Positions 30,206 through 36,098 of a stretch of 36,098 nucleotides of DNA are shown here, piece after piece. The stretch is from IMG/VR virus record IMGVR_UViG_3300039098_000026, positions 1-36,098 of that record. One strand, 5' to 3'. Below the pieces are notes generated by a model that ran no database searches, was not told where the DNA came from, and was given only the letters and a program-made list of their open reading frames with translations. The translations under genes and the position numbers were made by a program. Position 1 is the stretch's first letter. Each line of letters begins with the position of its first letter. The DNA is from a virus.

Positions 30206-30478
30206 ATGATTATTAAATGTTTAGAATGTGAAAAGAACTTTGACACCGATTGCCTAGAAGTGCAAGCTGTGGAAATTGACAAGGAAACCAAACACCTTTG
30301 TATTGACTGCTTCCAAGAAGTAGAAAATGATTACACCGTATGTTATGACTGCGGACATTATGTACACAACGAAAACTTTACCAATGAACTTGAAGATATA
30401 TGTGATTGGTGTGCTGAACACGAAGATTACAAAGAAGAAAGCTATAACGGTTTAACCGATTATGAAAGGAGTATGTAA
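30206..30478 (+). CDS. Multi-zinc-ribbon protein
   Basis: The 90-residue acidic protein has CLEC, CIDC, CYDC and CDWC pairs, enough ligands for two zinc sites. Such small phage zinc proteins often act as transcription regulators or inhibitors, but there is no specific match. The stop overlaps the next start (TAATG). Confidence 0.72.
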   Translation: MIIKCLECEKNFDTDCLEVQAVEIDKETKHLCIDCFQEVENDYTVCYDCGHYVHNENFTNELEDICDWCAEHEDYKEESYNGLTDYERSM

Positions 30479-30597
30479 TGACTGAATTAACTTATAAATA
30501 TTATATGAAATTACACTTAGTTGCATTATCCCAAAACAATTTTGGCTTAGCTGAAAAGATTGCGACAATGTGTTACAACACTAAAATAAATTATTAA
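30478..30597 (+). CDS. Very small ORF
   Basis: ATG 30478 to TAA 30595-30597 encodes 39 residues (MTELTYKYYMKLHLVAL start), coupled to the preceding gene by TAATG, with GGAG upstream. A single amphipathic helix is likely. Its stop lies within the first stem of the structured RNA that follows. Confidence 0.5.
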   Translation: MTELTYKYYMKLHLVALSQNNFGLAEKIATMCYNTKINY

Positions 30598-30697
30598 CAA
30601 GCCTTAGGGCAGACCAGCCAGTGTTTTACTTTCCATTTTACACTGGCATTGACACAGTTTGTTTTTGAACACTAACAGTACAAGGCTGTTGACTGTG
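30596..30697 (+). ncRNA. Pseudoknotted leader upstream of the 117-residue gene
   Basis: The outer stem is AAC-a-AGCCTT (30596-30605) with AAGGCT-GTT (30682-30690). A nested 8-bp hairpin GCCAGTGT/ACACTGGC lies at 30617-30647. CACAGT (30653-30658), inside the outer stem, pairs with ACTGTG (30692-30697), outside it, giving a crossing helix. The structure ends about 12 bases before the AGGAGGG of the gene at 30720. It could control translation or RNA processing, or be a trans-acting RNA. No ORF in this gap. Confidence 0.55.
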
Positions 30698-30719
30698 AGA
30701 TTAAATTAGGAGGGAGATT

Positions 30720-31073
30720 ATGAAAAACGAATTAAAAAGGTTAGCTAATATGCTAGAGGAAAAGGGGATTGAATACGATTTGAAGTCGTGTGTTAATGGT
30801 GAAAAAAATGGTATGAATATTAAACTAGAAAACACAAGCATATCGGCAATTTCACACGAATACTCATATGGTGGTAAAGATGGGCTTATTGAAGTTATGT
30901 CTGATGTTTTGCCTTATGATGTTGAGGGTCATTTATATGCCGAGCAAGTCATCCAATTAATAGATGTTTATGATGAGTTATTAGCCTATAAAGCAGTTGT
31001 TGATAAAAAAAGAGAAAATCTGAGCAATGTTTATAAAAAACACATTCAAGAAGTTTTAAAAAAGGAGGACTAA
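30720..31073 (+). CDS. Hypothetical protein
   Basis: The gene encodes 117 residues with a strong AGGAGGG site. The N-terminal helix (LKRLANMLEEKGI) and mixed centre (KLENTSISAISHEYSYGGKD) are followed by a long helix ending in lysines. The family resembles hypothetical proteins of early phage regions but I cannot name it. It lies just after the pseudoknotted RNA and just before the HTH gene. Confidence 0.7.
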   Translation: MKNELKRLANMLEEKGIEYDLKSCVNGEKNGMNIKLENTSISAISHEYSYGGKDGLIEVMSDVLPYDVEGHLYAEQVIQLIDVYDELLAYKAVVDKKRENLSNVYKKHIQEVLKKED

Positions 31074-31310
31074 ATGGGCAGACCAACAAAACACCCAAAA
31101 CACCCAATAAACGCACAGTTTAGGGTCTTAGGCACTAATCAAACAGAAGTGGCTAAGTTAATGGGGTGTAAACAACAAAGGATTTCAAGGCTAATTAACA
31201 AGCCCACAACTACAATAAACATAGTTTGGTTTAATAGGTTGTGTGACTTGCTTGACATTGACACTTGGAAGACATTACAAAAAATTTATAATTATTATGG
31301 AGGAGAATAG
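31074..31310 (+). CDS. Cro-like helix-turn-helix regulator
   Basis: The 78-residue protein has a clear HTH (NQTEVAKLMGCKQQRISRLI, about 22-41) and a following WFNRLCDLLDID segment typical of Cro/CI-type DNA-binding domains, with no dimerisation or cleavage domain. It is the best candidate in the genome for a regulator of the early and late-type promoters. It follows the 117-residue gene without a gap. Target sites are not known. Confidence 0.8.
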   Translation: MGRPTKHPKHPINAQFRVLGTNQTEVAKLMGCKQQRISRLINKPTTTINIVWFNRLCDLLDIDTWKTLQKIYNYYGGE

Positions 31311-31313
31311 AAA

Positions 31314-32003
31314 ATGTTTAATGAAAACACACAAGAGTATAGTAAAAAACAAAACGGAAACATACCAGTTTGGCAAAGCCCAAAGTATAAAGAGAGCAAG
31401 AAAAAAGCTATTGAGATACTTGAAAGTAAAAAATATGGTTTAGCTGAAAGCGACTTTTGGATTTTAATGAATGAAACGAAAACTAAAAAAATGGGTTATA
31501 CTGGATTAATTGTTAGTCATAATGGTTGTTTAAAAATTAATGACAAATTAGAAGAAAAACTACAATTTAAACCAAGCTGTGTAACCAGAATAGAGAGTGG
31601 TTATGGCAACTCGTTAGTATTTCAATATGCTAATGATGAGCAAGGATTGTTTGAGGTTGGCGAAGTGTCTTCTAGCAACTTAAAAAACGCATACCCTTAT
31701 GCAATGGCTTTTAAAAGGTTGTTTGATAGGGTTGTACTAAAAAACTGTAAATTGGCATACGCTGGAATTTATAGTGATAGTGAAGCTGATGAGTTTGCAG
31801 ACCCACACAATGAAACTGTAACTAAACCAACAAAAGCACAACTAATCAAAGAGCTTGAAAACTACAAAGCAGACCTTAAACAAACAGCACAATATTTTAA
31901 TAAAGCCCTTATTCAAGACTTAACAGTTGAAGAATTACAAAATGCTATTGATATTAAAACTGGTAAAGTAAAGGTTAATGCAAATAGTTATGGTGGCAAG
32001 TAA
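31314..32003 (+). CDS. Candidate ssDNA-annealing recombinase (ERF/Sak-type position)
   Basis: The protein is 229 residues. The conserved block AYPYAMAFKRLFDRVVLKNC and GIYSDSEADEF matches a phage family found next to SSB genes and usually annotated as ERF-like single-strand annealing proteins. The C-terminus (KAQLIKELENYKADLK) may bind SSB. The gene is followed by SSB and a NinB-like protein, the usual recombination module. Family name not certain. Confidence 0.65.
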   Translation: MFNENTQEYSKKQNGNIPVWQSPKYKESKKKAIEILESKKYGLAESDFWILMNETKTKKMGYTGLIVSHNGCLKINDKLEEKLQFKPSCVTRIESGYGNSLVFQYANDEQGLFEVGEVSSSNLKNAYPYAMAFKRLFDRVVLKNCKLAYAGIYSDSEADEFADPHNETVTKPTKAQLIKELENYKADLKQTAQYFNKALIQDLTVEELQNAIDIKTGKVKVNANSYGGK

Positions 32004-32119
32004 TGAAAAAACAATGTGATAAGTGCAATAAAAAAACAGAAGCATACAAAAGCATTATAGATAATAAGTTTTATTGTCTACCTTGCTTAGTAAAGATTAA
32101 TAAAAAGGAGAATAGATAA
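32003..32119 (+). CDS. Tiny zinc-ribbon protein
   Basis: The gene encodes 38 residues, starting on the last base of the previous stop (TAATG) and ending the same way with the next. CDKC and CLPC give a four-cysteine zinc ribbon. Confidence 0.58.
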   Translation: MKKQCDKCNKKTEAYKSIIDNKFYCLPCLVKINKKENR

Positions 32120-32397
32120 TGAAACAAACATTAAGCGTAAGAGATTTTGCAATGCTTTATAATATTGCAAATAGAGAGGTTGAGGATATTAAAAAAAGAC
32201 AACCACGATATGAATATGATGATACACCAGAAATCCAATTAGAAAAAAAGAAACAACACAAAAAAGAGCTAAAAACAAACGGTTATTACCAAGACCTATT
32301 AAGAATTAGAGAACAGCTTGGTACAATAAATGTAGAATTGGAAACACCAAAAATTAAACTAGAAGAAATTAAAGTACAAACAAAGGAGAACAAATAA
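32119..32397 (+). CDS. Hypothetical charged helical protein
   Basis: The gene encodes 92 residues, nearly all charged helix (REVEDIKKRQPRYEYDD, LEEIKVQTKENK). It is coupled on both sides, between the recombinase and SSB. A recombination mediator or accessory role is possible from context only. Confidence 0.66.
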   Translation: MKQTLSVRDFAMLYNIANREVEDIKKRQPRYEYDDTPEIQLEKKKQHKKELKTNGYYQDLLRIREQLGTINVELETPKIKLEEIKVQTKENK

Positions 32398-32777
32398 TGC
32401 AAAAATTTATAGGAATAGGTACAGTTGGAAAAGATGTTAAACTAGACACAACAACAAGTGGAACAAGTGTTTTAAGCAATAGCATCGCAATTCAAAGAAA
32501 ATATAAAAACAAAGACAATGAGTATGAAACGGACTGGATTAATTTAGTATTTTGGCGTTCTACTGCTGAATATGTAAGTAAGTACATCAAAAAAGGCGAC
32601 AAAATTGCAGTTGTTGGAACTTTACAAACTAGAAGCTATGATGCACAAGATGGAAGCAAGCGTTATGTTTCTGAAATTGTTTGTGATGAAGTAGAAAAGT
32701 TAAACTGGGAAAAGAAAAGTACATCTCAAAGGGTTGAAAAGCTAGAGCCTATTGAAGATAGTTCTCTTCCATTTTAG
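32397..32777 (+). CDS. ssb: Single-stranded DNA-binding protein
   Basis: The 126-residue protein has an OB-fold: MQKFIGIGTVGKDVKL, then WINLVFWRSTAEYVSKYIKKGD and AVVGTLQTRSYDAQDGSKRY, matching bacterial-type SSB. The acidic tail ends EDSSLPF, the partner-binding tip. It binds exposed strands in replication and annealing. The start overlaps the preceding stop by one base. Confidence 0.95.
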   Translation: MQKFIGIGTVGKDVKLDTTTSGTSVLSNSIAIQRKYKNKDNEYETDWINLVFWRSTAEYVSKYIKKGDKIAVVGTLQTRSYDAQDGSKRYVSEIVCDEVEKLNWEKKSTSQRVEKLEPIEDSSLPF

Positions 32778-32824
32778 TTAGCCACTATTAACATTATTTT
32801 ATATTCCACAAATAAGGGGTAAAT

Positions 32825-33298
32825 ATGAAACTAAAAACAAACAAAAAAACAATACACAAAGACTTTGCAAAAAACTACAATGCAGATAACTACAAAACAG
32901 ATGAGTTAGTAATTGAGGTTAAAGAGTGGAAAAACAAACGCTCTTTATCTCAAAACTCATTGCTATGGTCTATAATTGGAAAAATGGCAACAGCTATTAA
33001 AACAACAAGTAACGAGGTGTACTTTCAAATGCTTAAAAGTTATGGCGTAACAGCTGACAACCCAATAGGTTTAGAAAAAGCACACCCACAATACAAGCAA
33101 ATATTAAGCCAAGTTAAGTATTATATAATTAGAGATGGTCAAAATCCAAAACTTGATTATGTTTATATGGTATTTGGTAGCTCTACATACGACACTAAAC
33201 AAATGGCACACTTTATTGATGGTATATTAAGCGAGTGTGAGCAAATGCAGTTGGATGTTAGTTATGAGAGTGGGCAGTTAAAGAGTTTAAAGGAGTAG
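32825..33298 (+). CDS. NinB-like recombination protein
   Basis: The 157-residue protein contains the signature KNKRSLSQNSLLWSIIGKMA and a C-terminal segment (FGSSTYDTKQMAHFIDGIL) typical of the NinB/Orf recombination-mediator family, which helps load annealing proteins onto SSB-coated DNA in lambda-like phages. It has a GGGG-type ribosome site and follows ssb after 47 bases. Confidence 0.85.
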   Translation: MKLKTNKKTIHKDFAKNYNADNYKTDELVIEVKEWKNKRSLSQNSLLWSIIGKMATAIKTTSNEVYFQMLKSYGVTADNPIGLEKAHPQYKQILSQVKYYIIRDGQNPKLDYVYMVFGSSTYDTKQMAHFIDGILSECEQMQLDVSYESGQLKSLKE

Positions 33299-33302
33299 GG
33301 TT

Positions 33303-33677
33303 ATGAAAATTAAAAAAACTGAAAGAGGTTGGGCAGGTCACTATATTTGCTCATACGAATGTTTATTTACAAGAAATACATTAATTGAATATGGTGATAA
33401 GAAATGGATTGTAAGTACTGTTGGAAATAAATATGTTTACGACACAGAAACAATGGATAAGTTACAAGACACTATTGGTCATAATAGATATTACGAAACA
33501 ATGGCTTTTAAAAGTTGTAATGATGAGTATGATGATATTGATGTAAGTAGGCAAATTAGTTTTAATAGTAATTGGGCTATTAATGATATGGAAAACAAAC
33601 CTGATTTAAGAGCTAATAAACTGCACGATGATGTGGTTAAAGAATTATCTATAAAGATTAAGGAGATTAAACTATGA
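33303..33677 (+). CDS. Conserved phage hypothetical protein
   Basis: The gene encodes 124 residues. The middle (TIGHNRYYETMAFK) and DVSRQISFNSNWAI resemble a conserved hypothetical family in replication regions of Firmicutes phages. No catalytic motif. It overlaps the next gene by four bases (ATGA). Confidence 0.7.
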   Translation: MKIKKTERGWAGHYICSYECLFTRNTLIEYGDKKWIVSTVGNKYVYDTETMDKLQDTIGHNRYYETMAFKSCNDEYDDIDVSRQISFNSNWAINDMENKPDLRANKLHDDVVKELSIKIKEIKL

Positions 33678-33802
33678 AAAGAGTATACACAAAAGAACAA
33701 AAAGAATATAGCAACTATTCAAGCAGTATAAATGAATACTTTGCTAAACTTGAAAAGAAAGACTATTTTAAATTAAGAAAACACGTTGGCAAACAACTAT
33801 GA
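33674..33802 (+). CDS. Small basic protein
   Basis: ATG 33674 to TGA 33800-33802 encodes 42 residues, lysine- and tyrosine-rich, joined by ATGA overlaps to both neighbours. It is part of the tightly coupled early block. Function unknown. Confidence 0.55.
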   Translation: MKRVYTKEQKEYSNYSSSINEYFAKLEKKDYFKLRKHVGKQL

Positions 33803-34098
33803 AAGATAAAAGGTTTAGTATAATATGTGATTTAGACTACTGCATTATTTGTGGCAGTCCACACATTCAAAAGCACGAAGTATTTTACGGAACTGCTAAC
33901 AGGAAAAAATCTATTGAATACGGTTTAGTTATACCTTTGTGTTATGCACACCACAATAAAGACAAACAAAGTGGTAGCATACATTTTAACCCAGACTTTG
34001 ATTTGGAGCAAAAACAAAAGGCACAAAAAATAGCTATGGAAAAATACGGTTGGACTATTGAAGATTTTAGAAAGGTCTTTGGTAAGAATTATTTATAG
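33799..34098 (+). CDS. HNH / NinG-type nuclease-like protein
   Basis: The 99-residue protein has CIICG (C15, C18), HEVFYG (H26), then PLCYAHHNK (C48, H51, H52) and H62, a zinc-supported HNH-like arrangement. The ending (GWTIEDFRKVFGKNYL) is typical of the short HNH proteins next to NinB in phages. It may trim branched recombination intermediates. Catalytic residues partly visible. Confidence 0.75.
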   Translation: MKDKRFSIICDLDYCIICGSPHIQKHEVFYGTANRKKSIEYGLVIPLCYAHHNKDKQSGSIHFNPDFDLEQKQKAQKIAMEKYGWTIEDFRKVFGKNYL

Positions 34099-34107
34099 GA
34101 GGAAATT

Positions 34108-34902
34108 ATGGAACAATTTAAAAAAACAACAAAAGTAGAATTATACAATGACCACTTTCAAAATTACAAAAGGTATAATATACCAAAGGCACAATTAGTT
34201 ATTGCTGATATACCATATAATTTAGGGAATAACGCTTATGCTTCAAGCACTAAGTGGTATGTTGGTGGAGATAATAAAAATGGAGAAAGTAAGCTAGCAA
34301 ATAAAGCATTTTTTGACACAGATACTGATTTTAGAATATCTGAATATATGCACTTTTGTAGCAAACTTTTAAAACCAGAGCCAAAGGAAAAAGGAAAAGC
34401 CCCTGCAATGATTGTATTCTGTGCTTTTGAACAAATGCAAATGGTAATTGAGTATGGTAAAAAATATGGGTTTAAAAACAGTTACCCATTAATATTTTGT
34501 AAAAATTATTCAAGTCAAGTATTAAAGGCAAATATGAAAATAGTTGGAGCAACTGAATATGCCGTTGTATTATACCGTAATAAGTTGCCAAAATTTAACA
34601 ACGGTAAAAAAGAAACTGGAAAGGGTAAAATGATATTTAATTGGTTTGAGTGGCGAAGAGATAACTCAGTTCCTAAAATACACCCAACACAAAAACCAGT
34701 GCCATTATTAAAAAAATTAATTAAAACATTTACTGATGAGTTTGACGTTGTAATTGACCCAGTAGCAGGAAGTGCTACAACATTAAGGGCTTGTATGGAA
34801 ATGAATAGGAGTGCCTATGGGTTTGAAATAAAGAAAGAGTTTGTTAAAAAAGCAAAAGAAGAAATGTTAACAAGCGTACCAGTAAAAATGAATTTAGACT
34901 AG
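34108..34902 (+). CDS. DNA methyltransferase (beta class)
   Basis: The protein is 264 residues. Order of motifs is catalytic first: ADIPYNLG (D34-Y37), then HPTQKP (192-197), DPVAGSATT (217-225) in place of DPFxGxGT, and YGFE (237-240), as in beta-class N6-adenine or N4-cytosine methyltransferases that use S-adenosylmethionine. No partner nuclease is present, so it is an orphan enzyme, probably protecting phage DNA or marking regulatory sites. The VAGSA variant of the cofactor loop is slightly unusual. Target unknown. Confidence 0.85.
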   Translation: MEQFKKTTKVELYNDHFQNYKRYNIPKAQLVIADIPYNLGNNAYASSTKWYVGGDNKNGESKLANKAFFDTDTDFRISEYMHFCSKLLKPEPKEKGKAPAMIVFCAFEQMQMVIEYGKKYGFKNSYPLIFCKNYSSQVLKANMKIVGATEYAVVLYRNKLPKFNNGKKETGKGKMIFNWFEWRRDNSVPKIHPTQKPVPLLKKLIKTFTDEFDVVIDPVAGSATTLRACMEMNRSAYGFEIKKEFVKKAKEEMLTSVPVKMNLD

Positions 34903-34911
34903 GAGGAAATT

Positions 34912-35130
34912 ATGAAAAACAAAACACACAATAAATTAGTTTTAGACTACTTAAAAAGAGGCAAGAAACTAACACAAAGAAAAGCAAATAGAATGGGTAT
35001 AAGCCATTTGCCAAATACTATTAGACATTTACGAAACTTAGGCTACAACATTAAAACCGATATGGTTAACGCTAGAAATATGTGGTTTCAAAAAGTTAGG
35101 TATGGCGTTTATACTTTGGAGGCTTTATGA
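34912..35130 (+). CDS. Winged-helix / HTH small protein
   Basis: The 72-residue basic protein contains KLTQRKANRMGISHLPNTIRHL, a probable helix-turn-helix, then a wing (YNIKTDMVNARNMWFQKVRYGVYTL). Small phage proteins of this type follow recombination or methyltransferase genes. It is preceded by AGGAGG and overlaps the next start. Confidence 0.72.
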   Translation: MKNKTHNKLVLDYLKRGKKLTQRKANRMGISHLPNTIRHLRNLGYNIKTDMVNARNMWFQKVRYGVYTLEAL

Positions 35131-35375
35131 GGAACAAATTAACAGATTTAAATAATTATTTATTTGGTGAACTTGAAAAACTAGATGATGAAGAACTTAC
35201 AGGTACACAACTTGATGAACAAATAAAAAAAACAAAGCAAATAACAAAGGTTGCACAGACAATAGTAAATAACAATAAATTATTGCTTGAAAGTACTAAA
35301 GTTTTTAGCAATAACGGATACATTAATGCAGAAGAAACCATTAAACAGCTTGGGCTTATTTCTTATGAGGTTTAA
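35127..35375 (+). CDS. Conserved small phage protein
   Basis: The 82-residue helical protein starts MRNKLTDLNNYLFGELEKL, a pattern common to small proteins just upstream of HNH genes in Firmicutes phages. Overlaps the preceding gene by four bases and the next by eleven. Function unknown. Confidence 0.68.
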   Translation: MRNKLTDLNNYLFGELEKLDDEELTGTQLDEQIKKTKQITKVAQTIVNNNKLLLESTKVFSNNGYINAEETIKQLGLISYEV

Positions 35376-35538
35376 ATATACAAAAGAACATATAGACTTT
35401 TTAAAAAATGTTGTTCCAAATAGAACTTTAAAAGAGGCTACTAGACTGTTTTCAAATAAATTCAATATAAGTATGACAACAACAAAGGTAAAGAGTGGAG
35501 TGAGTTTATGCCAAAAGAAAGCCAAGAAAATTGTTTGA
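35365..35538 (+). pseudogene. HNH endonuclease, N-terminal fragment (frame 1)
   Basis: ATG 35365 to TGA 35536-35538 encodes 57 residues (KEHIDFLKNVVPNRTLKEA, SNKFNISMTTTKVKS). This is the usual N-terminal DNA-binding segment of the HNH endonuclease family whose catalytic part follows in another frame from 35508. A single base change in length within GAAAATTGTTTGAAAA (35526-35541) would join the frames. Either a real mutation, a sequencing error or a programmed shift; no standard slippery heptamer is visible. Confidence 0.7.
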
Positions 35539-35885
35539 AAACTTGCTATAAAAAAGGGCATATGCCAATACAGCACAGACCTATTGGAAGTGAAAGGTTT
35601 ACAAAAGATAGATATGTTGAAATTAAAGTTAAAGAGCCTAGAACTTGGATGTTAAAACAACGTTATATTTATGAACAAAATTATGGAAAAATACCAATCG
35701 GACATAAGATTACATTTGCAGACCAAAACAAAACAAACTTTAATATAGATAATCTTGTTTTAATTAATTGTGCTGAAAATATGATTATGAATAAAAATGG
35801 ATTATATAGCAATAATAACCAATTAACAAAAACAGGGTTGCTAATAGCAAAAGTAATTAACAAAACAAATAATATGGAGGCTTAA
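35508..35885 (+). CDS. HNH endonuclease, C-terminal catalytic part (frame 0)
   Basis: The 125-residue product includes CYKKGHMPIQHRPIGSERF, then LKQRYIYEQNYGKIPIGHKI and NKTNFNIDNLVLI, the HNH_3 core of free-standing homing-type nucleases. The conserved His and Asn are present, so the catalytic half seems intact. It may be made from the internal ATG or as a fusion with the upstream fragment. It lies directly before the GIY-YIG gene. Confidence 0.78.
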   Translation: MPKESQENCLKTCYKKGHMPIQHRPIGSERFTKDRYVEIKVKEPRTWMLKQRYIYEQNYGKIPIGHKITFADQNKTNFNIDNLVLINCAENMIMNKNGLYSNNNQLTKTGLLIAKVINKTNNMEA

Positions 35886-36098
35886 ATGAATTACGCACAA
35901 ATTAAAGCAATAGAAAAATCAAACAAAGAAAGGCTAATTAAACACTTTGGCAACATACCTGATACAAGTGGTATTTATATTTTAACTAGGTTTGCCAACA
36001 ACAAAAAGTACGCATATATCGGATTATCAATTCACATACTAACTAGGATGGCACAACATTTAGTAGGCTATAAAAAGAAAAACCCACAACACATTGAC
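35886..36098 (+). CDS. GIY-YIG endonuclease, 5' part (continues at base 100)
   Basis: ATG 35886 is preceded by TGGAGG. The 71 codons visible here contain GIY (29-31), Y44-I-G46, R54 and H58; the frame continues without a break at window base 100 to the stop at 462. The full protein is 191 residues. Confidence 0.9.
   Translation, partial: MNYAQIKAIEKSNKERLIKHFGNIPDTSGIYILTRFANNKKYAYIGLSIHILTRMAQHLVGYKKKNPQHID
36000..36098. repeat. Terminal direct repeat, right copy (circular closure)
   Basis: This is the exact second copy of bases 1-99. Joining the two copies restores an uninterrupted frame through the GIY-YIG gene (71 codons up to 36098, continuing at base 100), which independently supports circular closure. 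Confidence 0.95.

Noticed and set aside
35508-35538. Programmed -1 frameshift at the split HNH gene
   Set aside because: No X-XXY-YYZ heptamer and no clear downstream pseudoknot in the overlap; kept only as one possibility for the split gene.
36000-36098. 99-bp direct terminal repeat as a real packaging repeat
   Set aside because: It lies inside a continuous coding frame and is exactly the overlap expected from a circular assembly.
1-36098. Mycoplasma-type code (UGA as Trp)
   Set aside because: Several well supported genes end in TGA (for example at 3895, 5646, 5897, 8051) and Trp is written TGG.
1-36098. CRISPR array
   Set aside because: No set of regularly spaced 20-40-bp direct repeats was seen; the repeats present are short hexamers or inverted.

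Overview
The window is a complete, circularly closed genome of a small tailed double-stranded DNA phage. Its last 99 bases (36000-36098) repeat bases 1-99 exactly, so the unit genome is 35,999 bp and both window ends cut the same GIY-YIG nuclease gene. It is AT-rich, uses TGA as a stop codon (standard bacterial code, not the mycoplasma code), has AGGAGG-type ribosome binding sites and carries gene families typical of phages of low-GC Firmicutes and related Mollicutes. I see no integrase or CI-type repressor, so it looks virulent. I also see no recognisable endolysin. That, with the standard code, makes a wall-less host with UGA stop (for example an Acholeplasma-like or RF39-like mollicute) a reasonable but unproven guess.

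Layout. (1) 29.6-36.0 kb continuing into 0-8.2 kb, plus strand: the early/replication arm. It starts at TTGACTTTAC-type promoters near 29.63 and 29.86 kb. In order it holds small zinc-ribbon proteins, a Cro-like HTH protein, a candidate single-strand annealing protein, SSB, a NinB-like protein, an HNH protein, a DNA methyltransferase, a split HNH endonuclease and a GIY-YIG nuclease. Then come a DnaD-like initiator (with a probable origin inside the gene), a DnaC-like helicase loader, YopX, a large metallophosphoesterase and many small accessory ORFs. It ends at a strong terminator near 8.19 kb. (2) 8.2-8.8 kb: a non-coding region between convergent operons, full of dyads and containing a possible pseudoknot. 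(3) 8.8-28.3 kb, minus strand, read right to left: the late operon. It runs TerS, TerL, SPP1-type portal, minor head protein, DUF4355-type scaffold, major capsid protein, connectors, tail proteins, a two-gene baseplate/fibre module, then a HExxH protein and a run of membrane proteins where lysis genes would normally sit. (4) 28.5-29.5 kb, minus strand: a short operon with tRNA-like elements.

The unusual part is the non-coding content. Three promoters (a small RNA at 0.83 kb, the late operon at 28.5 kb, the short minus operon at 29.55 kb) share a paired TTGGCATATAAGTG-like repeat at the same spacing from the -10 box, which suggests a phage-encoded late regulator. One of them drives a ~95-nt RNA whose 5' end can pair with the loop of its own terminator. 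The late operon has a ~215-nt multi-hairpin leader. There are two further pseudoknot-like RNAs, two tRNA-like T-arm structures (one with a G3:U70 acceptor stem and encoded CCA), and a ~390-bp inverted-repeat-bounded non-coding insert between terS and terL. The tail module lacks a normal tape measure gene; a 151-residue protein may be a miniature one.
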